A stretch of DNA of 64,000 bases from an uncultured Streptomyces sp. GTDB lineage: Bacteria; Actinomycetota; Actinomycetes; Streptomycetales; Streptomycetaceae. The translations under genes and the position numbers were made by a program. Position 1 is the first letter of the stretch, and each line of letters begins with the position of its first letter. The stretch covers positions 421,460 to 485,459 of the forward strand of contig NZ_CANLBS010000005.1 in assembly GCF_947488945.1 (NCBI RefSeq), given 5' to 3'. A model generated the notes under the pieces. The model had not been told where the DNA came from, ran no database searches, and saw nothing but the letters and a program-made list of their open reading frames with translations. Positions 44,866 through 52,199 of this stretch are shown here, in pieces.

Positions 44866-45249
44866 TCAGGCTTCGGCGACCGCCAGCTCCCCCAGCTCCC
44901 CCATGCTCGGGACGGCGAGCAGACCGGAGAGCAGGCTGAGGTTGTCGCGCCGGACCCGGTAGTAGACCCACGTGCCCCGGCGCTCGGAGGTCACCAGATT
45001 CGCCTCGCGGAGGATCTTGAGATGGTACGAGATCGTCGGCGCGGAGAGGTCGAACGGGCCGGTGAGGTCACAGACGCAGACTTCGCCGTCACCCGTTGCG
45101 CTCGCGATCATCGACAGCAGGCGGAGCCTGATCGGGTCGCCCAGGGCCTTGAACATCTTGGACGTGCCCGCGGCCCGTTTCTCGTCGAGAGGGGCGGCCA
45201 TGACGGGGGTGCAGCAGGTTACGGGGTCGATCACCTCAAGCTGTGACAT
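44866..45249 (-). CDS. arsR: ArsR/SmtB-family repressor (second)
   Basis: A 127-aa repressor close to the one at 23129. The As(III) site Cys-Val-Cys is in EVCVCDLTG before the recognition helix (SAPTISYHLKILREANL). A vicinal pair, VTCCTPV, lies at about residues 12-13 of the N-terminal arm. It is convergent with the LuxR-type gene and separated from the molybdoenzyme by 191 bp. A GATTCGA-type half-site stands just upstream (45269-45275), fitting autoregulation. Confidence 0.88.
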   Translation of the reverse strand: MSQLEVIDPVTCCTPVMAAPLDEKRAAGTSKMFKALGDPIRLRLLSMIASATGDGEVCVCDLTGPFDLSAPTISYHLKILREANLVTSERRGTWVYYRVRRDNLSLLSGLLAVPSMGELGELAVAEA

Positions 45250-45250
45250 C

Positions 45251-45275
45251 TGTCTAGTTTCACATTTGTCGAATC
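45251..45275. promoter_or_regulatory. Operator-like site before the second arsR
   Basis: TGTCTAG (45251-45257) and TCGAATC (45269-45275) bracket an AT-rich centre directly upstream of the arsR start. The same two words occur at 48015-48035, suggesting a shared regulator. Confidence 0.45.
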
Positions 45276-45440
45276 TTTACGCAACCGGCCTGAGACGTGC
45301 AGAGAGGCACCGCATGTGCCTCCCTGCCAGGGGAAATGACCCTGCCTCCGCACGACGGGAGGACGCGCGGAGGCAAGGGCGGGAGATCCAACGGGGGGTG
45401 TGCGGCGGAGGTGGCCCGCCGGGCCGGCCGATGTTCCCGA

Positions 45441-47957
45441 TCAGGAGGGAACCCTGGTGACCCGGCAGGCGAAGCACTTGTACGCCTGCTGGCCGGAGAG
45501 GTTGTCGTAGTAGCTGTCATCGACGAGCGTGTTCGCCGCCTCGTAGTGATCGGCTCCCAGCTCCTCGGAGAGCTTCTGGGCGGGGCCGAAGGTGTTCGGC
45601 AGGAAGACGGTGTCCTCGCGGATGCCTTCCCAATACAGGGCAGTGGCGGTGACCTTGCCCCGAGGGCTCTCCACGATCACGTCGTCGCGGTCGTCGATCC
45701 CGAACTTTCGCGCCGTCTCCGGGTGGATCTGAAGCAGCCTGATCCCGTTCAGGCGTGCTCCGGTGGGCGTCCAGTGGGTGACGGAGGCGAAGTGGACCAC
45801 GCTCGGCCTCCCGGTCATGCCCATGAGCGGGTAGTCGCGGTGGACGGAGCCGTCCCCCTTCACTCCCAGCCGCACCGGATGCGTGACGGCCCGGGGGTTG
45901 ATGGGGCTGGTGACGAAGCGCTTCTCGTACGTGAGGGTGGGGTGGCCGCCGGTCACCTCGGGGTGGGTGTAGAAGCTGGGCAGTGCCGCGTGCCCGGCGG
46001 TGCCGAGCTGCCGGTCCAGCTCCTCGGTGTGGATCTCGATCTTGCCGCTGGGAGTGAGGAAGCGCTGCCCCTTCGCGGCCCCGAGCGACTCCGCGGCCTC
46101 GTACCAGGACGGGTGGTCCTGGTAGAGCGCGCTGACGCCGGGGTGGTCGATCGTCGGACAGGGCCAGCGCAGGGGCTCCGTACGCTTCTGCATCCGCTCC
46201 TGCGTCATCCCGCCCACGCCCGGTGTGTGCCTGACGAACTCGGCCCAGAGAGTCGAGTAGTCCTTCCACTCCAGGGGGAAGGCTTCGGCCCAGTACGCGT
46301 GACCCTTGCGGTGGTCCTGGCGTGCGAGAGCGTGGGCGAGGTCGATCCAGATCTCGTAGTCGGTCTTGGACTCGCCGCAGCGCGGGACTGCGGCTTCCTG
46401 CCAGCGGATCGCACGGTCGTCGCGCCGCATGTACACGCCTTCGTACTCCAGCGGCGAGCTCACGGGGAGGACGACGTCGGCGTAGTGGGCCGCCTCCTCC
46501 ATGAAGAGGCCGGTGTAGACGTAGAAGTCGAGCTCGCGGAACGCCTCCTTGACCTTCTCCGTGTGGGCGGATGAGATCAGAGGGTTGCCCTGGGTGATGA
46601 TCGCCTTGAGGCGGTAGGGCTTGCCGGTGAGGATGGACTCGGCGAAGTAGTCGGGTCCCACGGGCAGGGCGGTGCCCACGGCGGGCGTGCGGACGGCGAG
46701 CGGGGGCAGGTGCAGGTCGCCGGGCCAGGTGTTGTGCATGAAGTTGCACCCGGTGCCGAGCCGGCCGATGTTGCCCGTGACCGCGGCAAGGAAGGTGAGG
46801 ACGCGGTACGTGTCGAAAGCGCCGAGCTGGTGCGAGATGCCGGCGTTGCAGAAGATGGCCGCCTTGTCGGCGCGGGCGTAGTCGCGCGCGATGCGGCGAA
46901 TGGCCTCGGCCGGGACGCCGGTGACCGTGGAGGCCCACTGCGGGGTGTAGCCGGATTTGGCCAGGTGGGCCTGAAGTTCCTCGAAACCGAGGACCCAGCG
47001 GTCGACGAACTCCCTGTCGTACAGGCGCTCGTCGAGGATGTGGTGGAGGATTCCCAGGACCAGGGCGAGGTCGGTGTGCGGCTTCGGGGAGATCCACTCG
47101 TCGGCGAGGGCACCGGTGGGAGTCTCCCGGGGGTCGACGACGACGAGCTTGGCGCCCGTGCGCGCCCGCCCGCGGAGCAGGTAGTCGAAGGTGACGGGAT
47201 GGGTCTCGGCCTGGTTGGTGCCGAGGAAGAGGAAGTAGTCGGCGGAGCCGAGGTCGTCCCGGCCGGTGGCGCCGTCCGTGCCGTAGCCGTTGGTGAAGTT
47301 CCCGAGGCCGAAGGTGGCCTTGAGGGCGTTGCCGCCGGCGTCGTTGCAGACCGGCCCGACGTCGGTGTTGTTGGGGCTGCCGAGGAGTGCGAACAGGCGG
47401 GCCACGAGGGAGCCGGTGCCCCGCGGGAGGCGGCCGGTGGTCCGGTTCGCGACAGCGGCGGCCTCACCCTTGTCGCGCAGCGCCAGAAGGCGGCGGGCGA
47501 TCAGGTCGAGCGCCTCGTCCCAGGTGGCCTCGCGGAAGGCGGAGTCCTTGGAGCCCTTCCTGCCGCCCGTACGGATCAGGGGCGTGGTCAGACGCAGCGG
47601 GTTGTGCGTGAGCTCGGCCATCATCGGGGCCTTGACGCAGATGTTGCCCTGCTGCACCGGGTCGCCCGACGCGCCCTGGACGCTGATGACGCGGTCGGCG
47701 CGGACACCGACGGAGAGGGCGCAGTTCGAGTTGCAGAACTGGCAGGCGCTCTTGACCGTCCGGTCGGGGCGCAGGGCCGCCGAGCCCTCGGTGAAGTTCA
47801 ACGGACCGCCCTCGCCGACGGTGGTAGGTGGTGCGACGCTCGCGGGGCTGCCCCCGGCCGCGGATGCGGTCGGGACGTCGACCATCAGGGCCGCGCTGGT
47901 CAGCACGGCGCTCTGGACCACGTTGCGTCTGGAGACAGGCTTGTTGCTGTGGGACAC
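45441..47957 (-). CDS. Tat-exported molybdopterin oxidoreductase (DMSO-reductase family)
   Basis: An 838-aa molybdoenzyme. The N-terminus has a Tat-type signal (SRRNVVQSAVLTSAAL) with Ala-rich cleavage region. A [4Fe-4S] site C-Q-F-C-N-S-N-C with a fourth Cys in GNICVK follows at about 72-107. A candidate Mo ligand Cys lies in GPVCNDAGG near 203. The rest has the pterin-binding motifs (LFLGTNQAETHP, NPLISSAHTEKV, MGMTGRP). A YKCFAC pair sits at the C-terminus. Arsenate reductase (ArrA), arsenite oxidase or an arsonate-acting enzyme are options suggested by place; nitrate or other oxyanions cannot be excluded. No small iron-sulfur subunit is adjacent. GTG 47957 follows GGGGGAG. Confidence 0.8.
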   Translation of the reverse strand: MSHSNKPVSRRNVVQSAVLTSAALMVDVPTASAAGGSPASVAPPTTVGEGGPLNFTEGSAALRPDRTVKSACQFCNSNCALSVGVRADRVISVQGASGDPVQQGNICVKAPMMAELTHNPLRLTTPLIRTGGRKGSKDSAFREATWDEALDLIARRLLALRDKGEAAAVANRTTGRLPRGTGSLVARLFALLGSPNNTDVGPVCNDAGGNALKATFGLGNFTNGYGTDGATGRDDLGSADYFLFLGTNQAETHPVTFDYLLRGRARTGAKLVVVDPRETPTGALADEWISPKPHTDLALVLGILHHILDERLYDREFVDRWVLGFEELQAHLAKSGYTPQWASTVTGVPAEAIRRIARDYARADKAAIFCNAGISHQLGAFDTYRVLTFLAAVTGNIGRLGTGCNFMHNTWPGDLHLPPLAVRTPAVGTALPVGPDYFAESILTGKPYRLKAIITQGNPLISSAHTEKVKEAFRELDFYVYTGLFMEEAAHYADVVLPVSSPLEYEGVYMRRDDRAIRWQEAAVPRCGESKTDYEIWIDLAHALARQDHRKGHAYWAEAFPLEWKDYSTLWAEFVRHTPGVGGMTQERMQKRTEPLRWPCPTIDHPGVSALYQDHPSWYEAAESLGAAKGQRFLTPSGKIEIHTEELDRQLGTAGHAALPSFYTHPEVTGGHPTLTYEKRFVTSPINPRAVTHPVRLGVKGDGSVHRDYPLMGMTGRPSVVHFASVTHWTPTGARLNGIRLLQIHPETARKFGIDDRDDVIVESPRGKVTATALYWEGIREDTVFLPNTFGPAQKLSEELGADHYEAANTLVDDSYYDNLSGQQAYKCFACRVTRVPS

Positions 47958-48301
47958 GTCCGACTCCCCCTGTGGTGTGGCAGGCGTCGAGAGCCTAGGG
48001 TGACCACCACCTTCTGTCTAGAGATTCATCGAATCAAAGGGCTACAGTGAGGCGCGCACCGTCCCACCACTCGGACCGGCCCGGCCTTCGCACTGCTCTG
48101 CCGCTCCGTCGGATCGGATCCGTGCATGTCGACATAGAACCCGCAGGGGTGGGGATGGATCCGCGCCCTCGGCTGACGCCGGCCCCCCTCGCGTCCGTGT
48201 GCCGAGGCCGGGTCTCCCACGCCCTCCCCCACCCAGCCCCACGAGCGCGTGTGCCGCAGCAGGCGCCGCGCGGGGCGCCATACCACTGGAGTCACCCACT
48301 C
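47958..48301. promoter_or_regulatory. 344-bp divergent region with a GATTC-ATC-GAATC site
   Basis: Between the molybdoenzyme and YcnI. It contains GATTCATCGAATC (48023-48035), preceded by TGTCTAG, the same words as in front of the second arsR. The site lies 58-78 bp upstream of the molybdoenzyme start, well placed for repression. Beyond 48060 nothing else is recognised; open frames there are shadows. Confidence 0.5.
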
Positions 48302-49042
48302 ATGCGCACTTTCGCACGCCTCGGCGTCGTCACCGTGACCGCGATCGCCGGCCTCACCTTCGGCTCTCCCGCCTTCGCCCACGTGTCCGTCCAGCCGGAG
48401 GGCACGGCCGCCAAGGGCGGATACGCCACCGTGAACCTCAAGGTCCCCAACGAGCGGCCCAACGCCTCGACGGTCGAGGTCGAGCTTTCGCTCCCGACGG
48501 ATCACCCACTGGCCTCGGTCATGCCGGAGGCGGTGCCGGGGTGGACCATCGAGGTGACCACGACGAAGCTCGCCAAGCCGCTGACGCTGCACGGCAAGAC
48601 CATCACCGAGGCCGTCAGCAAGGTCAACTGGACCGCCACCGGCAAGGGCATCCGGCCGGGCTACTTCCAGAAGTTCCCGCTGTCCCTCGGCCAGCTCCCC
48701 GAGGACACGGACGAACTCCTCCTCAGGGCGGTGCAGACGTACGACAACGAGGAGGTCGTGCGCTGGATCGAGCCGCCGGTCGAGGGCGAGGAGGAGCCGG
48801 AGCACCCGGCCGCCGTGCTGAAGCTCTCCGCCGCCGCCGACGACCACCACGGCGCATCGGCGACCCCGGCCGAGCCGGCCGCGAAGCCCTCGGCCGGCGG
48901 TGACCCGGGCGACGAGAAGGCGCAGGGGCACGACGACGTCGATGGCGGCACCGACCGGTGGCTCGGCGTCGCCGGAATCGTCCTGGGCGCTGCCGGACTC
49001 GGCACGGCTCTGGTCACCAGCCGTCGTCGCGGCGACGCCTGA
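48302..49042 (+). CDS. YcnI-type copper-binding membrane-anchored protein (DUF1775)
   Basis: A 246-aa exported protein. The signal peptide ends SPAFA and the mature protein begins His-Val-Ser, the start needed for copper binding in YcnI proteins. The DUF1775 beta domain (about 27-165) includes the conserved Trp in GWTIEV and VNW. A Pro/Glu/His-rich linker leads to a C-terminal membrane helix (WLGVAGIVLGAAGLGTALV) with RRR at the inner face. ATG 48302 has GGAG upstream. It is followed by a broken copC/copD, so this was once a YcnI-CopCD copper locus. Confidence 0.88.
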   Translation: MRTFARLGVVTVTAIAGLTFGSPAFAHVSVQPEGTAAKGGYATVNLKVPNERPNASTVEVELSLPTDHPLASVMPEAVPGWTIEVTTTKLAKPLTLHGKTITEAVSKVNWTATGKGIRPGYFQKFPLSLGQLPEDTDELLLRAVQTYDNEEVVRWIEPPVEGEEEPEHPAAVLKLSAAADDHHGASATPAEPAAKPSAGGDPGDEKAQGHDDVDGGTDRWLGVAGIVLGAAGLGTALVTSRRRGDA

Positions 49043-49057
49043 TCCAGCGAGGTCGCC

Positions 49058-49376
49058 ATGACGATCACCGTCTCCCGCGCGCACCGGTGGGCCGCCGTCC
49101 GGCCGGCCGGTCCGGCCCTGCTCGTCGCCGGGGCCTCCCCGGCCGACGCGCACGCCGTGCTCACCGCCGGTGCGCCCGCGCGCGGGGAGGTGGTCCCCGA
49201 AGCACCGACCCGGGTGTCGTCGACCTTCACCGGCGGCCCTGCGGCGCGCGTCAGCGGGCCACTGGACCGTCTCCGGCGTCCAGGTGCCGACGCCGGGGAC
49301 CTGGGAGCCGGCGCTGACGGTGCGGACCTCCGACGTCGATCAGATCACGCTGCGTCGTCCGCTCGATGTCCGCTGA
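49058..49376 (+). pseudogene. copC/copD remnant (internal deletion and frameshift)
   Basis: The first frame starts at ATG 49058 with a signal sequence and a CopC-like opening (ADAHAVLTAGAPARGEVVPEAPTRVSSTFTG has the right pattern; the mature His follows DA), breaking off near 49245. Continuing in another frame, 49255-49376 encodes GHWTVSGVQVPTPGTWEP and TSDVDQITLRRP, the typical end of a CopD-type protein. A CopC-CopD gene of some 600 codons has thus been cut to about 105 codons. The end overlaps the 3' end of arsC on the other strand. Not functional as copper importer. Confidence 0.7.
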
Positions 49377-49800
49377 CGCCAGCGGCGTACGCATTCCGGT
49401 CGATCTCGGCGACGAGGTCCGCGACGCGCTCCTTGACCTCATCACGTATCCGGCGCACGACGTGGAGGTCCTGGCCCGCCGGGTCCTCCAGCGCCCAGTC
49501 GCGGTACTGCTTGCCGGGGAAGACGGGACAGGTGTCGCCGCAGCCCATGGTGATCACGTAGTCGCTGCTCTTCACCATTTCCCGGGTCAGCACCCGCGGC
49601 GTGAGACCGACCAAGTCGATACCCACCTCGGCCATGGCGGCCACGGCCTGCGGGTTGACGCACTCGGCAGGGAGGGTTCCGGCGGAGCGGACTTCCACGT
49701 TCCCGCGTGACAGGTGCTGGAGCCAGGCGGCGGCCATCTGTGAGCGGCCGGCGTTGTGGACGCAGACGAACAGGACGGAAGCGTGGGGGATGGCGGCCAT
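49345..49800 (-). CDS. arsC: ArsC arsenate reductase, low-molecular-weight phosphatase type
   Basis: A 151-aa member of the LMW tyrosine phosphatase fold. The active loop is C13-V-H-N-A-G-R-S-Q, and two more cysteines sit in MGCGDTC (about 87 and 91), as in arsenate reductases that pass electrons on by thiol relay; the N-A-G-R form is the actinobacterial one, often using mycothiol and mycoredoxin. It reduces arsenate to arsenite for ACR3 to export. ATG 49800 begins the family-length protein; the frame extends further but across the arsR promoter. Divergent from the third arsR. Confidence 0.92.
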   Translation of the reverse strand: MAAIPHASVLFVCVHNAGRSQMAAAWLQHLSRGNVEVRSAGTLPAECVNPQAVAAMAEVGIDLVGLTPRVLTREMVKSSDYVITMGCGDTCPVFPGKQYRDWALEDPAGQDLHVVRRIRDEVKERVADLVAEIDRNAYAAGVSGHRADDAA

Positions 49801-49912
49801 GTCGGTCCTCGGGTGGTGCGGTGCATCGGCAGGTGAGGAGTGGAGGGGCCGTCGAATCCCTGGGAGAGACTGGGGGAAAGCGGTGGCCGCGGCACCCTCG
49901 GTCGTGAGAGTA

Positions 49913-49926
49913 TCAGCACATGCTGA
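49913..49926. promoter_or_regulatory. TCAGCA-CA-TGCTGA operator over the arsR start codon
   Basis: Perfect 6-bp arms flanking two bases; the ATG of the third arsR lies inside. A typical autoregulatory site, of a different sequence class from the GATTCGA sites. Confidence 0.55.
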
Positions 49927-50231
49927 CATCAGTCGACAGTGACGTCTTGAAGGTGCTGGCCGACCCGCTGCGACTTCGGATCGTGACGCTGCTGGCACGC
50001 GAGTCCCTCTGCACGACCCACCTGGTCGAGGAGACGGGAGCCCGACAGACCAACCTGTCCAACCACCTGAAGGTGCTCCGCGAGGCGGGCCTCGTCGATA
50101 CGGAGCCCTGCGGCCGATGGGTGTACTACAGGCTCAAGCCCGAGGCGCTGTCCGCGCTCGCGGGCGAGTTGACGGGACTCGCGGCGGCCGCGCGGGAGAC
50201 CGTCGACCACGACCGAAAGCGGAGCTGCTGA
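49920..50231 (+). CDS. arsR: ArsR-family repressor (third)
   Basis: A 103-aa short ArsR. DNA-binding region QTNLSNHLKVLREAGL; probable inducer cysteines in SLCTTHL and EPCGRW with a Cys at the very end (KRSC). It lacks the C-V-C-D motif of the other two and recognises different operators (TCAGCA and ACTGACA types), so it probably controls the arsC and ACR3 pair alone. Confidence 0.88.
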   Translation: MLTSVDSDVLKVLADPLRLRIVTLLARESLCTTHLVEETGARQTNLSNHLKVLREAGLVDTEPCGRWVYYRLKPEALSALAGELTGLAAAARETVDHDRKRSC

Positions 50232-50242
50232 CACCAACAGGA

Positions 50243-50281
50243 ACTGACATCACTGAAAACTGGTGTCAGTTCACAGTGATG
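50243..50281. promoter_or_regulatory. Nested inverted repeats before the ACR3 gene
   Basis: Two interleaved dyads: ACTGACA (50243-50249) with TGTCAGT (50264-50270), and CATCACTG (50248-50255) with CAGTGATG (50274-50281). They lie between the third arsR and the ACR3 transcription unit and probably bind that repressor. Confidence 0.55.
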
Positions 50282-50296
50282 TGAGAGCATCCCCTC

Positions 50297-50362
50297 ATGC
50301 TCATCCCAGTCGAGGCTGACGCGTTCGCGGGGACCGGATCCTGCCCGAGGCGGCGCCCGTGA
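50297..50362 (+). CDS. 21-codon leader frame overlapping the ACR3 start
   Basis: ATG 50297 to TGA 50360-50362; the stop overlaps the GTG start of the ACR3 gene (GTGA). The peptide would be MLIPVEADAFAGTGSCPRRR plus Pro. Coupling suggests the frame may set ACR3 translation; it could also be a chance frame or an N-terminal extension cut off by mutation. No family. Confidence 0.35.
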   Translation: MLIPVEADAFAGTGSCPRRRP

Positions 50363-51435
50363 CGCTCACCGATCCGGACACCACTTCCACGACGGCCCTG
50401 ACCCGTCGCATGTCGACCCTCGACCGCTACCTCGCGGTGTGGATCCTCATCGCGATGGCCGGCGGCCTCCTCCTGGGGCGGCTCGTCCCCGGGCTGAGCG
50501 GCACTCTCGCCGCGGTCGAGATCGGCGGCATCTCGCTGCCCATCGCCGTCGGGCTGCTCGTGATGATGTACCCGGTGCTCGCGAAGGTGCGGTACGACCG
50601 CCTGAACGCCGTCACGGGCGACCGCCGGCTCATGGTCACCTCACTGGTCGCCAACTGGGTCGTCGGCCCGGCGGTCATGTTCGCCCTCGCCTGGGCCTTC
50701 CTGCCCGATCTCCCCGAGTACCGCACCGGGTTGATCATCGTGGGCCTCGCCCGCTGCATCGCGATGGTGATCATCTGGAACGACCTCGCCTGCGGCGACC
50801 GGGAGGCCGCGGCGGTCCTCGTCGTCCTCAACTCGTTCTTCCAGGTGGTGGTGTTCGGCCTCCTGGGCTGGTTCTACCTCGACCTGCTGCCGAGGTGGCT
50901 GGGGCTCGGCGACGGGCAGGGGCTCGACGTCTCGCCGTGGCAGATCGCGCTCAACGTGCTCGTCTTCCTCGGCGTACCCCTGTTGGCCGGCTTCCTGTCA
51001 CGGCGGGTCGGCGAGAAGAGACTGGGCAAGGACGGATACGAGCAGGAGTTCCTGCCCCGCGTCGGTCCGTGGGCGCTCTACGGCCTGCTGTTCACGATCG
51101 TCGTCCTGTTCGCCCTCCAGGGGAAGACGGTGACGTCGCACCCGCTCGACGTGGCGCGCATCGCCGTTCCGCTCCTGGTCTACTTCGCCGTGATGTTCTT
51201 CGGCTCCTTCGCACTCGGCAAGGCGGTGGGGCTGCCGTACGACCGCACCGCGACGCTCGCCTTCACCGCCGCCGGCAACAACTTCGAGCTCGCCATCGCC
51301 GTCGCGATCGCCACGTTCGGCCTCACCTCGGGGCAGGCCCTGTCCGGCGTCGTCGGCCCGTTGATCGAAGTGCCCGTGCTCATCGGCCTGGTCTACGTCT
51401 CTCTCTCCCTCAGAAGGCGCTTCGCGCGGACGTGA
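50359..51435 (+). CDS. acr3: ACR3-family arsenite efflux permease
   Basis: A 358-aa, ten-segment transporter of the BART superfamily. The essential Cys is in LARCIAMVIIWNDLACGD and the essential Glu in NNFELAIAVAIA; GPLIEVPVLI closes the family pattern. It exports arsenite using the proton gradient. The GTG start at 50359 is preceded by CGAGGCGG. It is convergent with the phosphate-type ABC genes and downstream of the third arsR. Confidence 0.95.
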   Translation: MTLTDPDTTSTTALTRRMSTLDRYLAVWILIAMAGGLLLGRLVPGLSGTLAAVEIGGISLPIAVGLLVMMYPVLAKVRYDRLNAVTGDRRLMVTSLVANWVVGPAVMFALAWAFLPDLPEYRTGLIIVGLARCIAMVIIWNDLACGDREAAAVLVVLNSFFQVVVFGLLGWFYLDLLPRWLGLGDGQGLDVSPWQIALNVLVFLGVPLLAGFLSRRVGEKRLGKDGYEQEFLPRVGPWALYGLLFTIVVLFALQGKTVTSHPLDVARIAVPLLVYFAVMFFGSFALGKAVGLPYDRTATLAFTAAGNNFELAIAVAIATFGLTSGQALSGVVGPLIEVPVLIGLVYVSLSLRRRFART

Positions 51436-51509
51436 TCTCCTGCGCGGAGACAAAGCGTGGGCGACCCGCGCACCAACGCGCAGGCCGCCCACCGAGACTT
51501 TCCGAACGA

Positions 51510-52199
51510 TCAACCCACGGGCGTGGGGCTCGGCACCGCCGCGGGCGAGTCCAACTCCACCGTCTTGTCGCAGAGTCGCGCCACCTGGGAAGGGTCGTGC
51601 GACACGAGCAGGACGGTCCGGCGGCCGCGCAGAGCGGCCACGGACTCCTCGACCGTGTCCCGGCTCCGCTCGTCCAGAGCGCTCGTCGGCTCGTCGAGGA
51701 GCAGAGCAACCGGTTCCAGGGCCAGGGCGCGCGCGAGACACAGTCGCTGACGCTGGCCGGCGGACAAGTTCTGGGCCGGAGAGTCGAGCCGGTCGCAGAC
51801 CTCCTTCCACAGGCCTGCCTCGTTCAGTGCCTGCTCGGCTCGGTCACGCAGGGTCTCCCGGGAGGCCCGCATGACGTGCCGTATTCCGAAGAGGGCGTTG
51901 TCGAGGATGCTGCCGCCGAAGACCACCGGCGTCTGGGGCACGAGCACGACCTTGGTCCTGAGGTCGGCGTCGCCCTTCCGAGGCGCGATCGGACGCCCCA
52001 GGACCTCAAGGTGCCCGTCCCGGGCGAGCCCGGCGGGAAGCAGGTCGACGACCGCACGCAGCACCGTGGACTTGCCGACGCCCGACGGCCCGCACAGGCC
52101 GGTGGTCGATCCCCGCTCCAGACCGAAGGAGACGGGCCCCACGAGGATCTTCTCCCGGTCCCGCACCCGGAGTTCTCGTACAGTGATCACGTGGTCCAT
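51510..52199 (-). CDS. PstB-like ABC ATPase
   Basis: A 229-aa ATPase. Walker A GPSGVGKST, Q-loop VVLVPQTP, signature LSAGQRQR, Walker B ALLLDEPTSALD and the switch His in SHDPSQ are complete. It is shorter than normal PstB (about 255) and its Q-loop neighbourhood is more like the YnjD/STAR1 (metal-resistance) group than housekeeping PstB. The start ATG 52199 lies inside the end of the permease gene (13-base overlap). It powers the fused permease. Confidence 0.82.
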   Translation of the reverse strand: MDHVITVRELRVRDREKILVGPVSFGLERGSTTGLCGPSGVGKSTVLRAVVDLLPAGLARDGHLEVLGRPIAPRKGDADLRTKVVLVPQTPVVFGGSILDNALFGIRHVMRASRETLRDRAEQALNEAGLWKEVCDRLDSPAQNLSAGQRQRLCLARALALEPVALLLDEPTSALDERSRDTVEESVAALRGRRTVLLVSHDPSQVARLCDKTVELDSPAAVPSPTPVG

